Shown one piece after another: positions 1 to 9,543 of a stretch of DNA of 26,323 nt. Location: the NCBI GenBank assembly GCA_036723735.1, contig DAIMGT010000054.1, positions 1 through 26,323 on the forward strand, read 5' to 3'. Numbering within the stretch: position 1 is the first letter of the stretch; every line of letters begins with the position of its first letter. The notes beneath the pieces were generated by a model, which worked only from the letters and a program-made list of their open reading frames with translations, was not told the origin of the DNA and did no database searches. The position numbers and the translations under genes were made by a program. The stretch comes from UBA4656 sp002405525 (GTDB taxonomy: Bacteria > Pseudomonadota > Gammaproteobacteria > Xanthomonadales > Ahniellaceae).

Positions 1-843
1 TACGAGATCGAATGCATGCGCGCCGCGAGCCGCATCGCCGCGCGCGCCCACCGTGCGGCTGCGGCGGCGTTTCGTGAGCGGCGATCGGAGCATGCCATTC
101 ACCGCGCCTACTGCGAGGCTGCGGGACAGGACGCCGACGCGCTTCCCTACGGCAACATCGTCGCGCTGAACGAGCACGCAGCCACCCTGCACTACCAGCA
201 CCAGGAGCGCGAAGTGCCCGCCACACATCGCGCGCTGCTGATCGACGCCGGTGCGCAGTTCCACGGCTATGCTGCCGACATCACGCGTACCTACGGCGAC
301 GGCGGCACCGAGTTCACGGAATTGCTGGAGGCGGTGAACCGAGTGCAGCTGGCGCTGTGTGAGCGGGTTCGGCCCGGGCAGGACTACACCGCACTGCACC
401 TCGAGGCGCACCGGCTGCTGGCGGAGGTGTTGGCCAGGCACGGGCTGGTCCGCATGGCGGCGGACTCGATCGTCGACAGCGGCATCAGCCGCGCTTTCTT
501 CCCGCACGGTCTCGGCCATTTCCTCGGCCTGCAGGTGCATGACGTGGCCGGGCTGCAACGCGACGAGGACGGCGGCACCATCGCGCGCCCGGCGGATCAC
601 CCGTACCTGCGGCTGACCCGGGTTCTGCAGGAGGGCAACGTGCTGACGATCGAGCCCGGGATCTATTTCATCGAACTGTTGCTCGCGCCGCTGCGATCCG
701 GGCCGTGTGCGGCAGCGATCGACTGGGCGAAGGTCGCGCGGCTGGCCCCCTATGGCGGCATCCGGATCGAAGACAACGTGGCGGTCACCGAAGGCGGGCC
801 GGAGAACCTCACCCGGGATGCGTTCCGGCGGCTCGCCGCCTGA
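1..843 (+). CDS. pepQ: Xaa-Pro dipeptidase (prolidase), 3' part only
   Basis: Cytoplasmic metallopeptidase that splits Xaa-Pro dipeptides. Only the C-terminal 280 residues are present: the reading frame is open to the first base of the window (it begins Y-E-I-E-C-M), so the N-terminal domain and start lie outside. Bacterial PepQ is about 440 residues. The visible part is the pita-bread catalytic domain with all five expected metal ligand positions: Asp82 (LLIDAG), Asp93 (ADITRTY), the HGLGH motif at 169-173, Glu218 (TIEPGIYF) and Glu257 (GGIRIEDNV), numbered from base 1. The HFLGLQVHDVAG stretch after HGLGH is characteristic of PepQ rather than PepP. The gene converges on the phasin gene and ends at a strong shared hairpin terminator. 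The family call is secure; upstream neighbours and regulation cannot be seen. Confidence 0.93.
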   Translation, partial: YEIECMRAASRIAARAHRAAAAAFRERRSEHAIHRAYCEAAGQDADALPYGNIVALNEHAATLHYQHQEREVPATHRALLIDAGAQFHGYAADITRTYGDGGTEFTELLEAVNRVQLALCERVRPGQDYTALHLEAHRLLAEVLARHGLVRMAADSIVDSGISRAFFPHGLGHFLGLQVHDVAGLQRDEDGGTIARPADHPYLRLTRVLQEGNVLTIEPGIYFIELLLAPLRSGPCAAAIDWAKVARLAPYGGIRIEDNVAVTEGGPENLTRDAFRRLAA

Positions 844-875
844 CCGTGCACGGCCCGGCGGGTCGCGCAAAGAAG

Positions 876-905
876 AAGGCCGGCGGGCTCTCGCCCGCCG
901 GCCTT
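876..905. terminator. Bidirectional hairpin terminator between pepQ and the phasin gene
   Basis: Perfect 13-bp stem (AAGGCCGGCGGGC, loop TCTC, GCCCGCCGGCCTT) lying 33 bases after the pepQ stop and 56 bases before the phasin stop. An A-rich stretch precedes it on the plus strand (GCAAAGAAGAAGG), giving a U-rich tail for minus-strand transcripts; on the plus strand the stem itself ends in CTT. It sits exactly between two convergent genes, so it probably terminates both. Confidence 0.85.
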
Positions 906-960
906 CACGGTGCCCGACACTCCGGGGAGGGAGAGGAATGCCGGGGCCGGTGCCGCGAGA

Positions 961-1338
961 TCACTTCGACTTGCGAGTTGCCGCTTTGTCCGCTGCGGTC
1001 GCGGTCTCGAAGCCCGTCTTGAGCAGATCACCGATGGCTTCGCTGGTCTTGACCGTGAGGCCCATCAGTTCCTGCGAGGCGGCATAAGTCTTCTCGGCGC
1101 TGTCCTTGAACAGGGCGAAGGACTTGGGCAACAGGGCGCGCGCACCCTCGACGTCACGGGCTTCAGCGGCCTCGTTGAGGAAATCGACCGCGGCATTGAC
1201 CTGGCCTTCGAGGTGCTTGAGTTGAAGCTCAACCGTGCGCTCGAAGCCGGCGATGGCGAGGCCATGCGCCTTGAAGGCGGTGTCGGTCCACTGCTTGCCG
1301 AACGCGACGAACTGCTTGCTGTTGAACTGCTCGATCAT
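961..1338 (-). CDS. Phasin family protein (PHA granule-associated)
   Basis: A 125-residue, almost entirely helical, cysteine-free protein of the phasin_2 type. It opens MIEQFNSKQF, has amphipathic helices through residues 10-105 and a lysine-rich tail ending RKSK. Phasins coat polyhydroxyalkanoate granules and control their size and number. The reading frame stays open further upstream, but this ATG was chosen because it starts the conserved helix region and has a GGAG ribosome site (CGGACGGAGCAGCC-ATG). A promoter-like element with a TTGTGCAATGCAACA motif lies about 45-75 bases upstream and suggests PHA-responsive control. The gene stands alone, convergent with pepQ, and no PHA synthase is nearby. 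The family is confident; a role in a specific PHA pathway is inferred. Confidence 0.85.
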   Translation of the reverse strand: MIEQFNSKQFVAFGKQWTDTAFKAHGLAIAGFERTVELQLKHLEGQVNAAVDFLNEAAEARDVEGARALLPKSFALFKDSAEKTYAASQELMGLTVKTSEAIGDLLKTGFETATAADKAATRKSK

Positions 1339-1379
1339 GGCTGCTCCGTCCGCGGGGACTGCCGGTTGTTGGAGCGCGC

Positions 1380-1413
1380 AGCGTAGCGCCGATCTTTGTG
1401 CAATGCAACATTG
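1380..1413 (-). promoter_or_regulatory. Candidate phasin promoter with PhaR-like TGCA-rich operator
   Basis: On the minus strand, TTGCAT (1408-1403), a 17-base spacer and TACGCT (1385-1380) form a sigma-70-like promoter about 42 bases before the phasin ATG. The -35 box is embedded in TGTTGCATTGCACAA (1395-1409), a near-symmetric TGCA/TGCA motif. It resembles the TTGC/GCAA sites described for the PHA-responsive repressor PhaR upstream of phasin genes. The -10 matches only 3 of 6 positions. The operator call is an inference from motif and position. Confidence 0.45.
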
Positions 1414-1596
1414 ATCCTCGCGGGCACATTTCCGAGCATTGTTGCGGATTTTTTGCCCATGCATGCCCGCACAAGGAGGACGCTATTGCACTGCAGCAGC
1501 CGGTCCCGGCGAGCTGGGACCCTGCCGTCGCAAGGCCGCGTGCCGCGAGCAAACATCGCCACCCCGCGAGGCGCGGGCCGCGCTCGCACGCTCCGT

Positions 1597-1953
1597 TCAT
1601 GGGCCGCTGTAGGTGCATCCGCTGGTGCAGGTTTCGTGTACCACGATGCGCGCCAGCCCGGGCAGGGCCGGCTTCAGGCGGTCCCAGATCCAGACCGCAA
1701 GTCGCTCGCTGGTCGGATTCTCCAGGCCCTCGACCTCATTCAAACAGTGATGGTCGAGGCGGTCGAAGAGCGGCTGGAACGCTGCCTTGATGTCGGCAAA
1801 ATCCATCACCCAGCCGAGCCGGGGGTCGAGTCCACCTTCGACGTGGACCTCGATGCGGAACGAGTGCCCGTGCAACCTCGCGCACTTGTGTCCGGGCGGG
1901 ACATTGGGCAACCGATGGGCCGCCTCGACCTGGAACACCTTGTGGATGAGCAT
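1597..1953 (-). CDS. queD: 6-carboxy-5,6,7,8-tetrahydropterin synthase
   Basis: QueD converts 7,8-dihydroneopterin triphosphate to 6-carboxytetrahydropterin, the second step towards the queuosine precursor preQ0. The 118-residue length is normal for the family. Zinc ligands are His13 (EAAHRL), His28 and His30 (LHGHSF), and the catalytic cysteine is Cys24 (CARLHGH). The conserved LDHHCLNE stretch (about 70) and the NPTSE motif follow, and the protein ends ETCTSGCTYSGP. The ATG lies directly at the 3' end of the tRNA-Met gene, so its A is also the final A of the encoded CCA. There is no ribosome site other than tRNA sequence. A GTG five codons in (VFQVEAAHRL) is an alternative start. The other queuosine genes are not in the window. 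The function is confident; the exact start is not. Confidence 0.9.
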   Translation of the reverse strand: MLIHKVFQVEAAHRLPNVPPGHKCARLHGHSFRIEVHVEGGLDPRLGWVMDFADIKAAFQPLFDRLDHHCLNEVEGLENPTSERLAVWIWDRLKPALPGLARIVVHETCTSGCTYSGP

Positions 1954-2029
1954 GGTGGCTACGGGTGGGCTCGAACCACCGACCTCAGCATTATGAGTGC
2001 CGCGCTCTGACCGGCTGAGCTACGTAGCC
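1953..2029 (-). tRNA. tRNA-Met (CAT), elongator type, CCA encoded
   Basis: A 77-nt cloverleaf on the minus strand. The acceptor stem is GGCTACG/CGTAGCC with discriminator A and encoded CCA. The D arm is GCTC...GAGC. The anticodon arm is CGGCA-CTCATAA-TGCTG, with CAT in the loop and one G-T pair. The T arm is GGTGG-TTCGAGC-CCACC. The acceptor sequence and first base pair match elongator tRNA-Met rather than initiator tRNA (which has a C-A mismatch at 1-72) or tRNA-Ile2. The terminal A at 1953 is also the A of the queD ATG. A sigma-70 promoter lies immediately upstream. Confidence 0.95.
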
Positions 2030-2041
2030 ACAGGACCTGAG

Positions 2042-2070
2042 ATTGTTTCGGCGAAGAACGCGGATGTCAA
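2042..2070 (-). promoter_or_regulatory. Promoter of the tRNA-Met/queD transcription unit
   Basis: On the minus strand, a perfect TTGACA (2070-2065), a 17-base spacer and AACAAT (2047-2042, 4 of 6 matches to TATAAT). Transcription would begin about 5-8 bases before the tRNA 5' end at 2029. With no spacer between tRNA and queD, this is the only visible promoter for queD. Confidence 0.7.
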
Positions 2071-2135
2071 GGCGTCGCGGTTGCCGGCGACGCGACGCGT
2101 GTGGAAGAATCCGGGAAAGTCTGGGGCAGCACATC

Positions 2136-2660
2136 GTGATCGATCCCGATGGCTACCGGCCCAACGTGGGCATCATCATCGCCCGGCAAGGCGGCGAGTT
2201 GTTCTGGGGCCGGCGAATCAACCGCGATGGCTGGCAGTTCCCGCAGGGCGGCATGCGCAGCGACGAAACCCCGCTGGAGGCCATGTACCGCGAACTGCAC
2301 GAGGAAACCGGCCTCCTGCAGTCGCACGTCGAGGTGCTGGGCTCGACCCCCGGGTGGCTGCGGTACCGCCTGCCGGACCGCTATCTGCGCCGCGACGAAA
2401 GGCCAATGTGCATCGGACAGAAGCAGGTCTGGTTCCTGCTGCAGCTCACCGGCAGCGAGGCTGACGTGCGTCTCGATGCCAGTGCGCGTCCCGAGTTCGA
2501 CCACTGGCGCTGGGTCGATTTCTGGTACCCGCCGCAGCATGTCGTGGCGTTCAAGCGACGGGTCTATGAACGCGCGCTGCGGCAGTTGCAGCCGGTGGCC
2601 GTACGCCACCTGGGTCTGGTCACCCAGCCGCCTGCGACCGCGCCTGCCCCAGAGGGTTGA
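2136..2660 (+). CDS. rppH: RNA pyrophosphohydrolase (Nudix)
   Basis: RppH removes pyrophosphate from the 5' triphosphate of mRNAs, which triggers RNase E-dependent decay. The 174-residue length is close to the 176 of E. coli. The N-terminus is the signature VIDPDGYRPNVGIII, followed by WQFPQGG and a perfect Nudix box at 38-60 (GX5EX7REUXEEXGU: Gly38, Glu44, Arg52-Glu53, Glu56-Glu57, Gly59). The frame is open upstream, but the Arg-rich extension overlaps the tRNA promoter. The GTG at 2136 is chosen because it gives exactly the family N-terminus (xIDPDGYRPNVG). The ribosome site is weak (CTGGGG 9-10 bases upstream). The gene stands divergent from tRNA-Met, and its stop codon overlaps the -35 box of the bfd promoter. 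The function is very confident; the start is probable. Confidence 0.93.
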   Translation: MIDPDGYRPNVGIIIARQGGELFWGRRINRDGWQFPQGGMRSDETPLEAMYRELHEETGLLQSHVEVLGSTPGWLRYRLPDRYLRRDERPMCIGQKQVWFLLQLTGSEADVRLDASARPEFDHWRWVDFWYPPQHVVAFKRRVYERALRQLQPVAVRHLGLVTQPPATAPAPEG

Positions 2661-2685
2661 CAATCATTCGCATTCGCAGTGCAAT
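2657..2685 (+). promoter_or_regulatory. bfd promoter with overlapping Fur box
   Basis: Perfect TTGACA (2657-2662), a 17-base spacer and TGCAAT (2680-2685, 4 of 6). The spacer carries GACAATCATTCGCATTCGC (2659-2677). Its reverse complement matches the 19-bp Fur consensus GATAATGATAATCATTATC at 13 of 19 positions, with the AAT-6-AAT spacing kept. A Fur dimer there would cover the -35 box and spacer. The -35 overlaps the rppH stop codon (TGA at 2658-2660). Confidence 0.75.
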
Positions 2686-2710
2686 GAGTTCGTCGCTTCC
2701 GGGCTACTAC

Positions 2711-2911
2711 ATGTTCGTCTGCCTCTGCCACGGGGTCACAGATCGCGCGATCCGCGAGGCCGCGGCGCGTGGCGTCCGTTGCCTCGACGTGCTCGCGACA
2801 GAGACCGGACTCGGCACCTGCTGCGGCGCCTGTCGCCCGCTGGCATTGCAGGTCCTGGGCGAGGCGCCGGAACTGCCGCAGTCCTTACCGGCCGCACACG
2901 CGACGGCCTGA
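2711..2911 (+). CDS. bfd: Bacterioferritin-associated ferredoxin
   Basis: Bfd is a small [2Fe-2S] protein that docks on bacterioferritin and passes electrons to its heme, reducing and releasing stored iron. The 66-residue protein begins MFVCLCHGVTD. It has the exact family cluster ligands Cys4, Cys6, Cys38 and Cys41 (CxC-x31-CxxC), the same positions as in E. coli Bfd. The upstream in-frame ATGs at 2657 and 2684 would place translation within the promoter, so the ATG at 2711 is used. The tail after residue 47 (APELPQSLPAAHATA) is not conserved. It lies just upstream of bfr in the same direction, and the Fur box upstream predicts induction in iron starvation, which fits a role in iron release. 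Confidence 0.93.
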   Translation: MFVCLCHGVTDRAIREAAARGVRCLDVLATETGLGTCCGACRPLALQVLGEAPELPQSLPAAHATA

Positions 2912-2939
2912 CCGCGCCGCCCGAAGCGAGCGATTCGCA

Positions 2940-2971
2940 TTGCGCCGGGCGATGCTGCGCACCGCTATAGT
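2940..2971 (+). promoter_or_regulatory. Possible separate promoter for bfr
   Basis: TATAGT (2966-2971, 5 of 6) in the context CCGCTATAGTGG, 35 bases before the bfr ATG. The only TTG-type -35 (TTGCGC, 2940-2945) is 20 bases away, longer than ideal. It would let bfr be transcribed independently of the Fur-controlled bfd promoter. Confidence 0.4.
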
Positions 2972-3005
2972 GGTCGTGCAGACCCACCAGCCACGGAGAA
3001 GATGC

Positions 3006-3476
3006 ATGCGCGGCGACGCGAAGGTGATCGAGCACCTCAACAAGGTGCTGTTCAACGAATTGACTGCGATCAACCAGTACTTCCTGCACGCCCGCATGTT
3101 CGCGAACTGGGGCTTCAAGGAACTGGCCGACCATGAGAAAAAGGAATCGATCGACGAGATGAAGCACGCCGATCGCCTGATCGAACGCATCCTGTTCCTC
3201 GATGGCCTGCCCAACCTGCAAGCGCTCGGCAAGCTGATGATCGGGGAGACGCCGAAAGAGGCGCTCGCATGCGACCTTAAGCTCGAGCTGCTGGCCGTGC
3301 CGGACCTCAAGGCCGCCATTGCGCACTGCGAGACAGCCGGGGACTACGTGAGCCGCGAGCTCTTCGAGTCGATCCTCGAGTCCGAGGAAGAGCACATCGA
3401 CTGGATCGAAACCCAGCTCGCGCTCATCGAGCGGCTCGGCGAGACCCCTTACTTGCAGACCAAAGTCGGAGGCTGA
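3006..3476 (+). CDS. bfr: Bacterioferritin
   Basis: Heme-containing iron-storage protein that assembles into a 24-subunit shell with a diiron ferroxidase centre. It is 156 residues, close to the 158 of E. coli Bfr. All ferroxidase ligands fall at the canonical positions: Glu18, Glu51, His54, Glu94, Glu127 and His130. Tyr25 and the heme ligand Met52 are also present. Motifs include NELTAINQYFLHARM, IDEMKHADR, LPNLQ and EEHIDWIE. The ATG at 3006 is preferred over the one at 3002 by frame and by the GGAG ribosome site (CCACGGAGAAGATGC-ATG). It follows bfd by 94 bases, in the usual storage-and-release pairing. It is convergent with the kinase gene, only 16 bases separating the two stop codons. 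Confidence 0.96.
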   Translation: MRGDAKVIEHLNKVLFNELTAINQYFLHARMFANWGFKELADHEKKESIDEMKHADRLIERILFLDGLPNLQALGKLMIGETPKEALACDLKLELLAVPDLKAAIAHCETAGDYVSRELFESILESEEEHIDWIETQLALIERLGETPYLQTKVGG

Positions 3477-3492
3477 GGGGCGGCGCCGGGCC

Positions 3493-6009
<2,517 letters not shown>

Positions 6010-6029
6010 TCCGGTATGCACGGCGGCGC

Positions 6030-8813
6030 TCAGAGCGCCGACGCGCGGAAGTCGAACTCGAGATCCTGCGTGGCCCGCTGCACGAAGTCGCCCTGCACGA
6101 AGTCGACGCCGGTCGACCACAGCCCGGCCGCAGTCCGCGCGTCCTCGACCTGCGGCGCGATGACGCGTATGTCGCGCGCATGCGCCAGCGAGACGACGGA
6201 CTCCAGCTCGCGCCGCGCCTCGGGCGTACCCGCCACCAGGCGCGCAGCGACCTTGATGTAGTCGACCGTCACATGCTGCAGCAGTTGCTGCATCGAAGGT
6301 CCCGCCTCGCAACCGGCAATGGCGATGCGGAAACCGGCCTCGCGCGCCGCGGCGAACAGCACGCCGACCCCGCGCACGTGCTGCATGACGTCCTCGACCC
6401 TGAACTCCAGCACCAGCCGATCCGCGCCGATCCCCCGCTCGGCCAGCAGGCGAGCGAGGTCCGGGATCCACCGCGCATCGGCGGCCGAGGCAGCCGACTG
6501 GCTGACGAACAGGCGCACCGGCCGGTCGATGCGATCGCGCTCCTGCAGCACCACCAGGCACCGTGCCAGCACCCATCGGTCGACCTGGCCGATGAGGCCC
6601 TCGCGCTCGGCCACTGGCACCACTTCGGCGGCGGTGTGAAGTCGCCCGCGATCGCCGCGCAGGCGCAACAGCACCTTGAACTGCTCCTCACCGCTGCCGT
6701 GCAGCGCCGCGATCGGCTGGAACACCAGCTGGAAGCGGTCGAAGCGCAGCGCGTCATGAATCGAGGCGAGTAGCGAGTCGCCCGCGGGCGCTGCGCGCGG
6801 CGGCGCGACGCGCTCGAACACTCGGACCTTTCGATCCGCGGCCGTGCGGGCGAGCGCGCAAGCGCGCTCGGCGGCATTCACCACCGATCCGGCGTCCTCC
6901 CAGCCCCCGGCGAAGCCCGCGATACCGATGCTGACCGCCAGAGTCAGCGTGCGGTCGCCGACCTCGAACAGGTGGTGTTCGAAGCGCGCGCGGATCTCGT
7001 CGCCGACCGCAACCAGTTCCTGCTCGCTGCGACCCGGCGCCAGAACGAGGAAACTGGTGTCACCGAAGCGCGAAGCCTGGTCCTTGCCCGTCAACGGGCC
7101 CACCAGCAGCTTGCCGGCCTGTCCCAGCAAGGCGTCGAACGCCGAAAGCCCGATCCGTTCCCGGATCGCCTGCGCGCCGTCGATGATCATGAACAGCACC
7201 CCGCCGACGCTCGCCGCCCCGCCTCCCTGCAGCAGAGCGGTGATGCGCGCGAGGAGGTGGGCGCGGCCATGAAGACCCGTCACAGCGTCGATGTCGCTCG
7301 CGGACGCCACTCGGCGCTTCTGGGTGCGGGCCCGGCGCACGCGGTTGGTGACCGCGGAGATCAGATACTTCGGCCGGATCGGCTTTTCGAGATAGTCGTC
7401 ACCGCCGGCCGACAGCGCATCGAAGCGCTTTTCCGCGTCGTGCTCACCGGAGAGGAACACGATCGGGGTGCTGATGAAGCGCTCGCGCTCACGGATCAGC
7501 GCGGTCAGCTCCATGCCGTCGCAGTTCGGCATGTAGAGGTCCATCAGGATCAGCTCCGGGTCGAAGCGCTCCAGCGAATCCAGCGCCTCCAGCGGGTCGA
7601 TCACGGCGCAGGTCTCCATCCCGGCCTTGCGCAGGATCGACTCCGCGAACAGCGCCTGCGAGCGATCGTCCTCGATGATCATCACCCGGAACGGGACGCC
7701 CTCGCCGACATCCAGCAGCCCGCCGATGCGCTCCAGCAGGTCCGCGGCGGAAACCGGCAGCGCCACGAAGGAGTCGGCACCGGCGCGCATCGCCTTGAGC
7801 CGCGTCGCGACATCGGTGTCGGTGGCCAGCGCCATCAGGCCGAGCCGGCCACTGGCGCGAGGACGCATCAGCCTCACGACCTGGCCGATCTCTTCCAGCC
7901 GATCGATGAAGACGGCATCGACGATGACCAGATTCGGGGTGATCGACTGCACCAGGTCGCGCAAATCGTCGACCGAATCAACCAGATGCAGTTCGCAGCC
8001 GGCATTCTCGAGACGCTGGGCGAGTTCGTTGGTCAGCGCGTTGCCGTCGGACAACAGGTAGACGCGGCGGCCGTCCGCGCCTTGCAAGACCGCGCGCTGC
8101 GGTGGCCCGGCATCCGGCGCCCCGGGCGCGGGCGGGTCGGCGGCGCCGGCCGCCACCGACGTGGCAATCTGGTCAGTTGCGGGCGCCCGGGCGGATGCGG
8201 GCGGAATCGGCAGGGCGGGCCGTGGCAGGAGCGAGTCCGCTGCGGCGGGTGCGGCAGCGCCAGGCGCCGCCGGCAGCGGCGACGTGGAAAGCACGATTTC
8301 GGCCGGAGAGTCGAGGCCGGAGATCGCCGTTTCCTCGCCGGCGCCAGGGGGCGCGGGCGCCCTTGCCACCGCACGATGGGCGAACCGATCGATGAAGGAC
8401 CGGGGCGGCGCGACGGCCAGAGGGATGCCCTGCGGCGAGACCGGCACGTTCCCGGGGGGCGCAGGGCTGGCCGACTCCGGCGCGCGGTCGGATGCGCCGG
8501 ATACCGAGATCGCCGCCAGTGCCTCGAACAGACTCTCGAATTCAGCTGTAGACGGATTGGCGAGCGACTCAAGCAGTGGCTCGACCACCGCGAGCACACC
8601 ATCGATCTGATCGCCGAGTGCGGGCATGCCGAAGCGTCGCGAATCGCGCGCGAGCGCGGCGGCGTCGTCCACCGCCAGCGCGAGCAGGTTGACGTCCCAG
8701 GCGCGCTCGAGCATGGCCGATCGGCGCCGCAGAGCGTCCAGCCGCTTGGGCAGCACGCGACAGTACGCCTGCCGGTCCACGCCGTTCAACTCCGTATCGT
8801 CCGTCGCCAGCAT
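6030..8813 (-). CDS. Two-receiver protein with degenerate GGDEF and EAL domains
   Basis: A 927-residue cytoplasmic protein. Order: a helical N-terminal domain (about 10-95, vaguely HPt-like but lacking the histidine), a long Ala/Pro-rich linker, a receiver-like domain (about 248-365) lacking the conserved Lys, a complete receiver (375-495, acidic pair in IIEDD, phospho-acceptor Asp425 in LMDLYMP, Lys in EKPI), a GGDEF fold (about 508-668) and an EAL fold (about 680-918). The GGDEF signature reads RFGDTSF (582-588). The EAL motif is KVL (713-715), DDFG is AGCE (833-836), and the late EGVE is PQVE. Loss of these residues argues against cyclase and phosphodiesterase activity. A FimX-like c-di-GMP sensor or scaffold role is inferred. 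The frame stays open far upstream under fis and purH; the ATG at 8813 was chosen because a sigma-70 promoter lies just before it. It is operonic with the downstream kinase (20-base gap). Confidence 0.85.
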   Translation of the reverse strand: MLATDDTELNGVDRQAYCRVLPKRLDALRRRSAMLERAWDVNLLALAVDDAAALARDSRRFGMPALGDQIDGVLAVVEPLLESLANPSTAEFESLFEALAAISVSGASDRAPESASPAPPGNVPVSPQGIPLAVAPPRSFIDRFAHRAVARAPAPPGAGEETAISGLDSPAEIVLSTSPLPAAPGAAAPAAADSLLPRPALPIPPASARAPATDQIATSVAAGAADPPAPGAPDAGPPQRAVLQGADGRRVYLLSDGNALTNELAQRLENAGCELHLVDSVDDLRDLVQSITPNLVIVDAVFIDRLEEIGQVVRLMRPRASGRLGLMALATDTDVATRLKAMRAGADSFVALPVSAADLLERIGGLLDVGEGVPFRVMIIEDDRSQALFAESILRKAGMETCAVIDPLEALDSLERFDPELILMDLYMPNCDGMELTALIRERERFISTPIVFLSGEHDAEKRFDALSAGGDDYLEKPIRPKYLISAVTNRVRRARTQKRRVASASDIDAVTGLHGRAHLLARITALLQGGGAASVGGVLFMIIDGAQAIRERIGLSAFDALLGQAGKLLVGPLTGKDQASRFGDTSFLVLAPGRSEQELVAVGDEIRARFEHHLFEVGDRTLTLAVSIGIAGFAGGWEDAGSVVNAAERACALARTAADRKVRVFERVAPPRAAPAGDSLLASIHDALRFDRFQLVFQPIAALHGSGEEQFKVLLRLRGDRGRLHTAAEVVPVAEREGLIGQVDRWVLARCLVVLQERDRIDRPVRLFVSQSAASAADARWIPDLARLLAERGIGADRLVLEFRVEDVMQHVRGVGVLFAAAREAGFRIAIAGCEAGPSMQQLLQHVTVDYIKVAARLVAGTPEARRELESVVSLAHARDIRVIAPQVEDARTAAGLWSTGVDFVQGDFVQRATQDLEFDFRASAL

Positions 8814-8838
8814 GCCCGCGCGATCCCAAGCCCCGCCG

Positions 8839-8867
8839 AATATAGCAAGCAGTTGATGGAGCGCCAA
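8839..8867 (-). promoter_or_regulatory. Promoter of the signalling operon
   Basis: On the minus strand, TTGGCG (8867-8862, 4 of 6), a 17-base spacer and TATATT (8844-8839, 5 of 6). The predicted start of transcription is about 20 bases before the ATG at 8813, so the leader is short. It shares a 279-base divergent region with fis. Confidence 0.65.
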
Positions 8868-9092
8868 TTTCCGATGTCGAACCCGCCGTGCGGAAATCGC
8901 CCCGGTTGCCGGCGTCGAACCGCTGCCCGCAGCCGGTCGCCCTCCCCGGATGCGGCGCGCAGCCGGCGGATCGCGTGGAAGCTCGGGAAACGCGCTCGCA
9001 CGCGGACTTGCGGGCACGCCGGGGCGGGGGTAACGTGCGCGGCCCGACGCCCACTGCATCCGCCGCGTCGATCCAGGTTCCCCGGATTCCCG

Positions 9093-9386
9093 ATGCCCTC
9101 CGTCGCGCAGCCTGCCGCCGAAGCACGCGTTCCGCCGGTCGAAGGCACCGCTCCGCCGCAGCCTGCCCTGCGCGAGGCCGTGGCGTACGCGGTGCGCCGC
9201 TACCTCGTCGATCTGGGCAACCAGCGCCGCGACGATCTGTATCGACTGGTGGTCAGCGAGATCGAGGGGCCCCTGCTCGACGAGGTGCTGATCCACTGTC
9301 GCGGCAACCAGACCCGTGCCGCCGAACTGCTGGGAATCACGCGGGCCACGCTGCGCAAGAAACTCGCTGCGCTCGGCCGACACTGA
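9093..9386 (+). CDS. fis: DNA-binding protein Fis
   Basis: Fis is a nucleoid-associated protein that bends DNA, activates rRNA/tRNA promoters and assists site-specific recombination. It is 97 residues against 98 in E. coli. The C-terminal helix-turn-helix is nearly canonical (RGNQTRAAELLGITRATLRKK, about 70-91). The dimerization helices (YLVDLG..., YRLVVSEIEGPLLDEVL) precede it. The N-terminal 20 residues are Pro/Ala-rich and divergent. The ATG at 9093 gives the family length; the ribosome site before it is weak (CCCCGG). In enteric bacteria fis follows dusB; here it precedes purH, an arrangement typical of Xanthomonadales. It is divergent from the signalling operon. A 199-base gap containing a strong -10 box separates it from purH, so purH has its own promoter. 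Confidence 0.94.
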   Translation: MPSVAQPAAEARVPPVEGTAPPQPALREAVAYAVRRYLVDLGNQRRDDLYRLVVSEIEGPLLDEVLIHCRGNQTRAAELLGITRATLRKKLAALGRH

Positions 9387-9424
9387 GCCGGCGCGGCAGG
9401 CGGGCGATCCGGCAGTTCGCCGAC

Positions 9425-9440
9425 GGCCTGCACGCAGGCC
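9425..9440. repeat. Hairpin downstream of fis, possible weak terminator
   Basis: GGCCTG-CACG-CAGGCC forms a perfect 6-bp stem with a 4-base loop, 39 bases after the fis stop. It is nested between GGCGGGC (9404-9410) and GCCCGCC that could extend the structure. No T-run follows on the plus strand, so termination is uncertain. Confidence 0.35.
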
Positions 9441-9543
9441 AAGCCCGCCCACGCTTCGATCGCGAGACACTCGAACCTGCGCGCCGGGTCGATAGCCGCG
9501 ATGGCCGGGGGACGCAATCTCCCGAACCGGCCCGGGGCGCGCC

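Noticed and set aside
1502..1521. GGTCCC/GGGACC hairpin downstream of queD as a terminator
   Set aside because: Only a 6-bp stem with an 8-base loop and no T-run on the minus strand; could be chance in GC-rich DNA.
9008..9036. TTGCGG-17-TAACGT as the fis promoter
   Set aside because: The -10 matches only 3 of 6 and the spacer is a G-rich stretch; too weak to list as a feature.
6972..9092. Long plus-strand frame leading into fis
   Set aside because: Antisense to the GGDEF-EAL gene; Fis proteins are about 98 residues and the ATG at 9093 gives that length.
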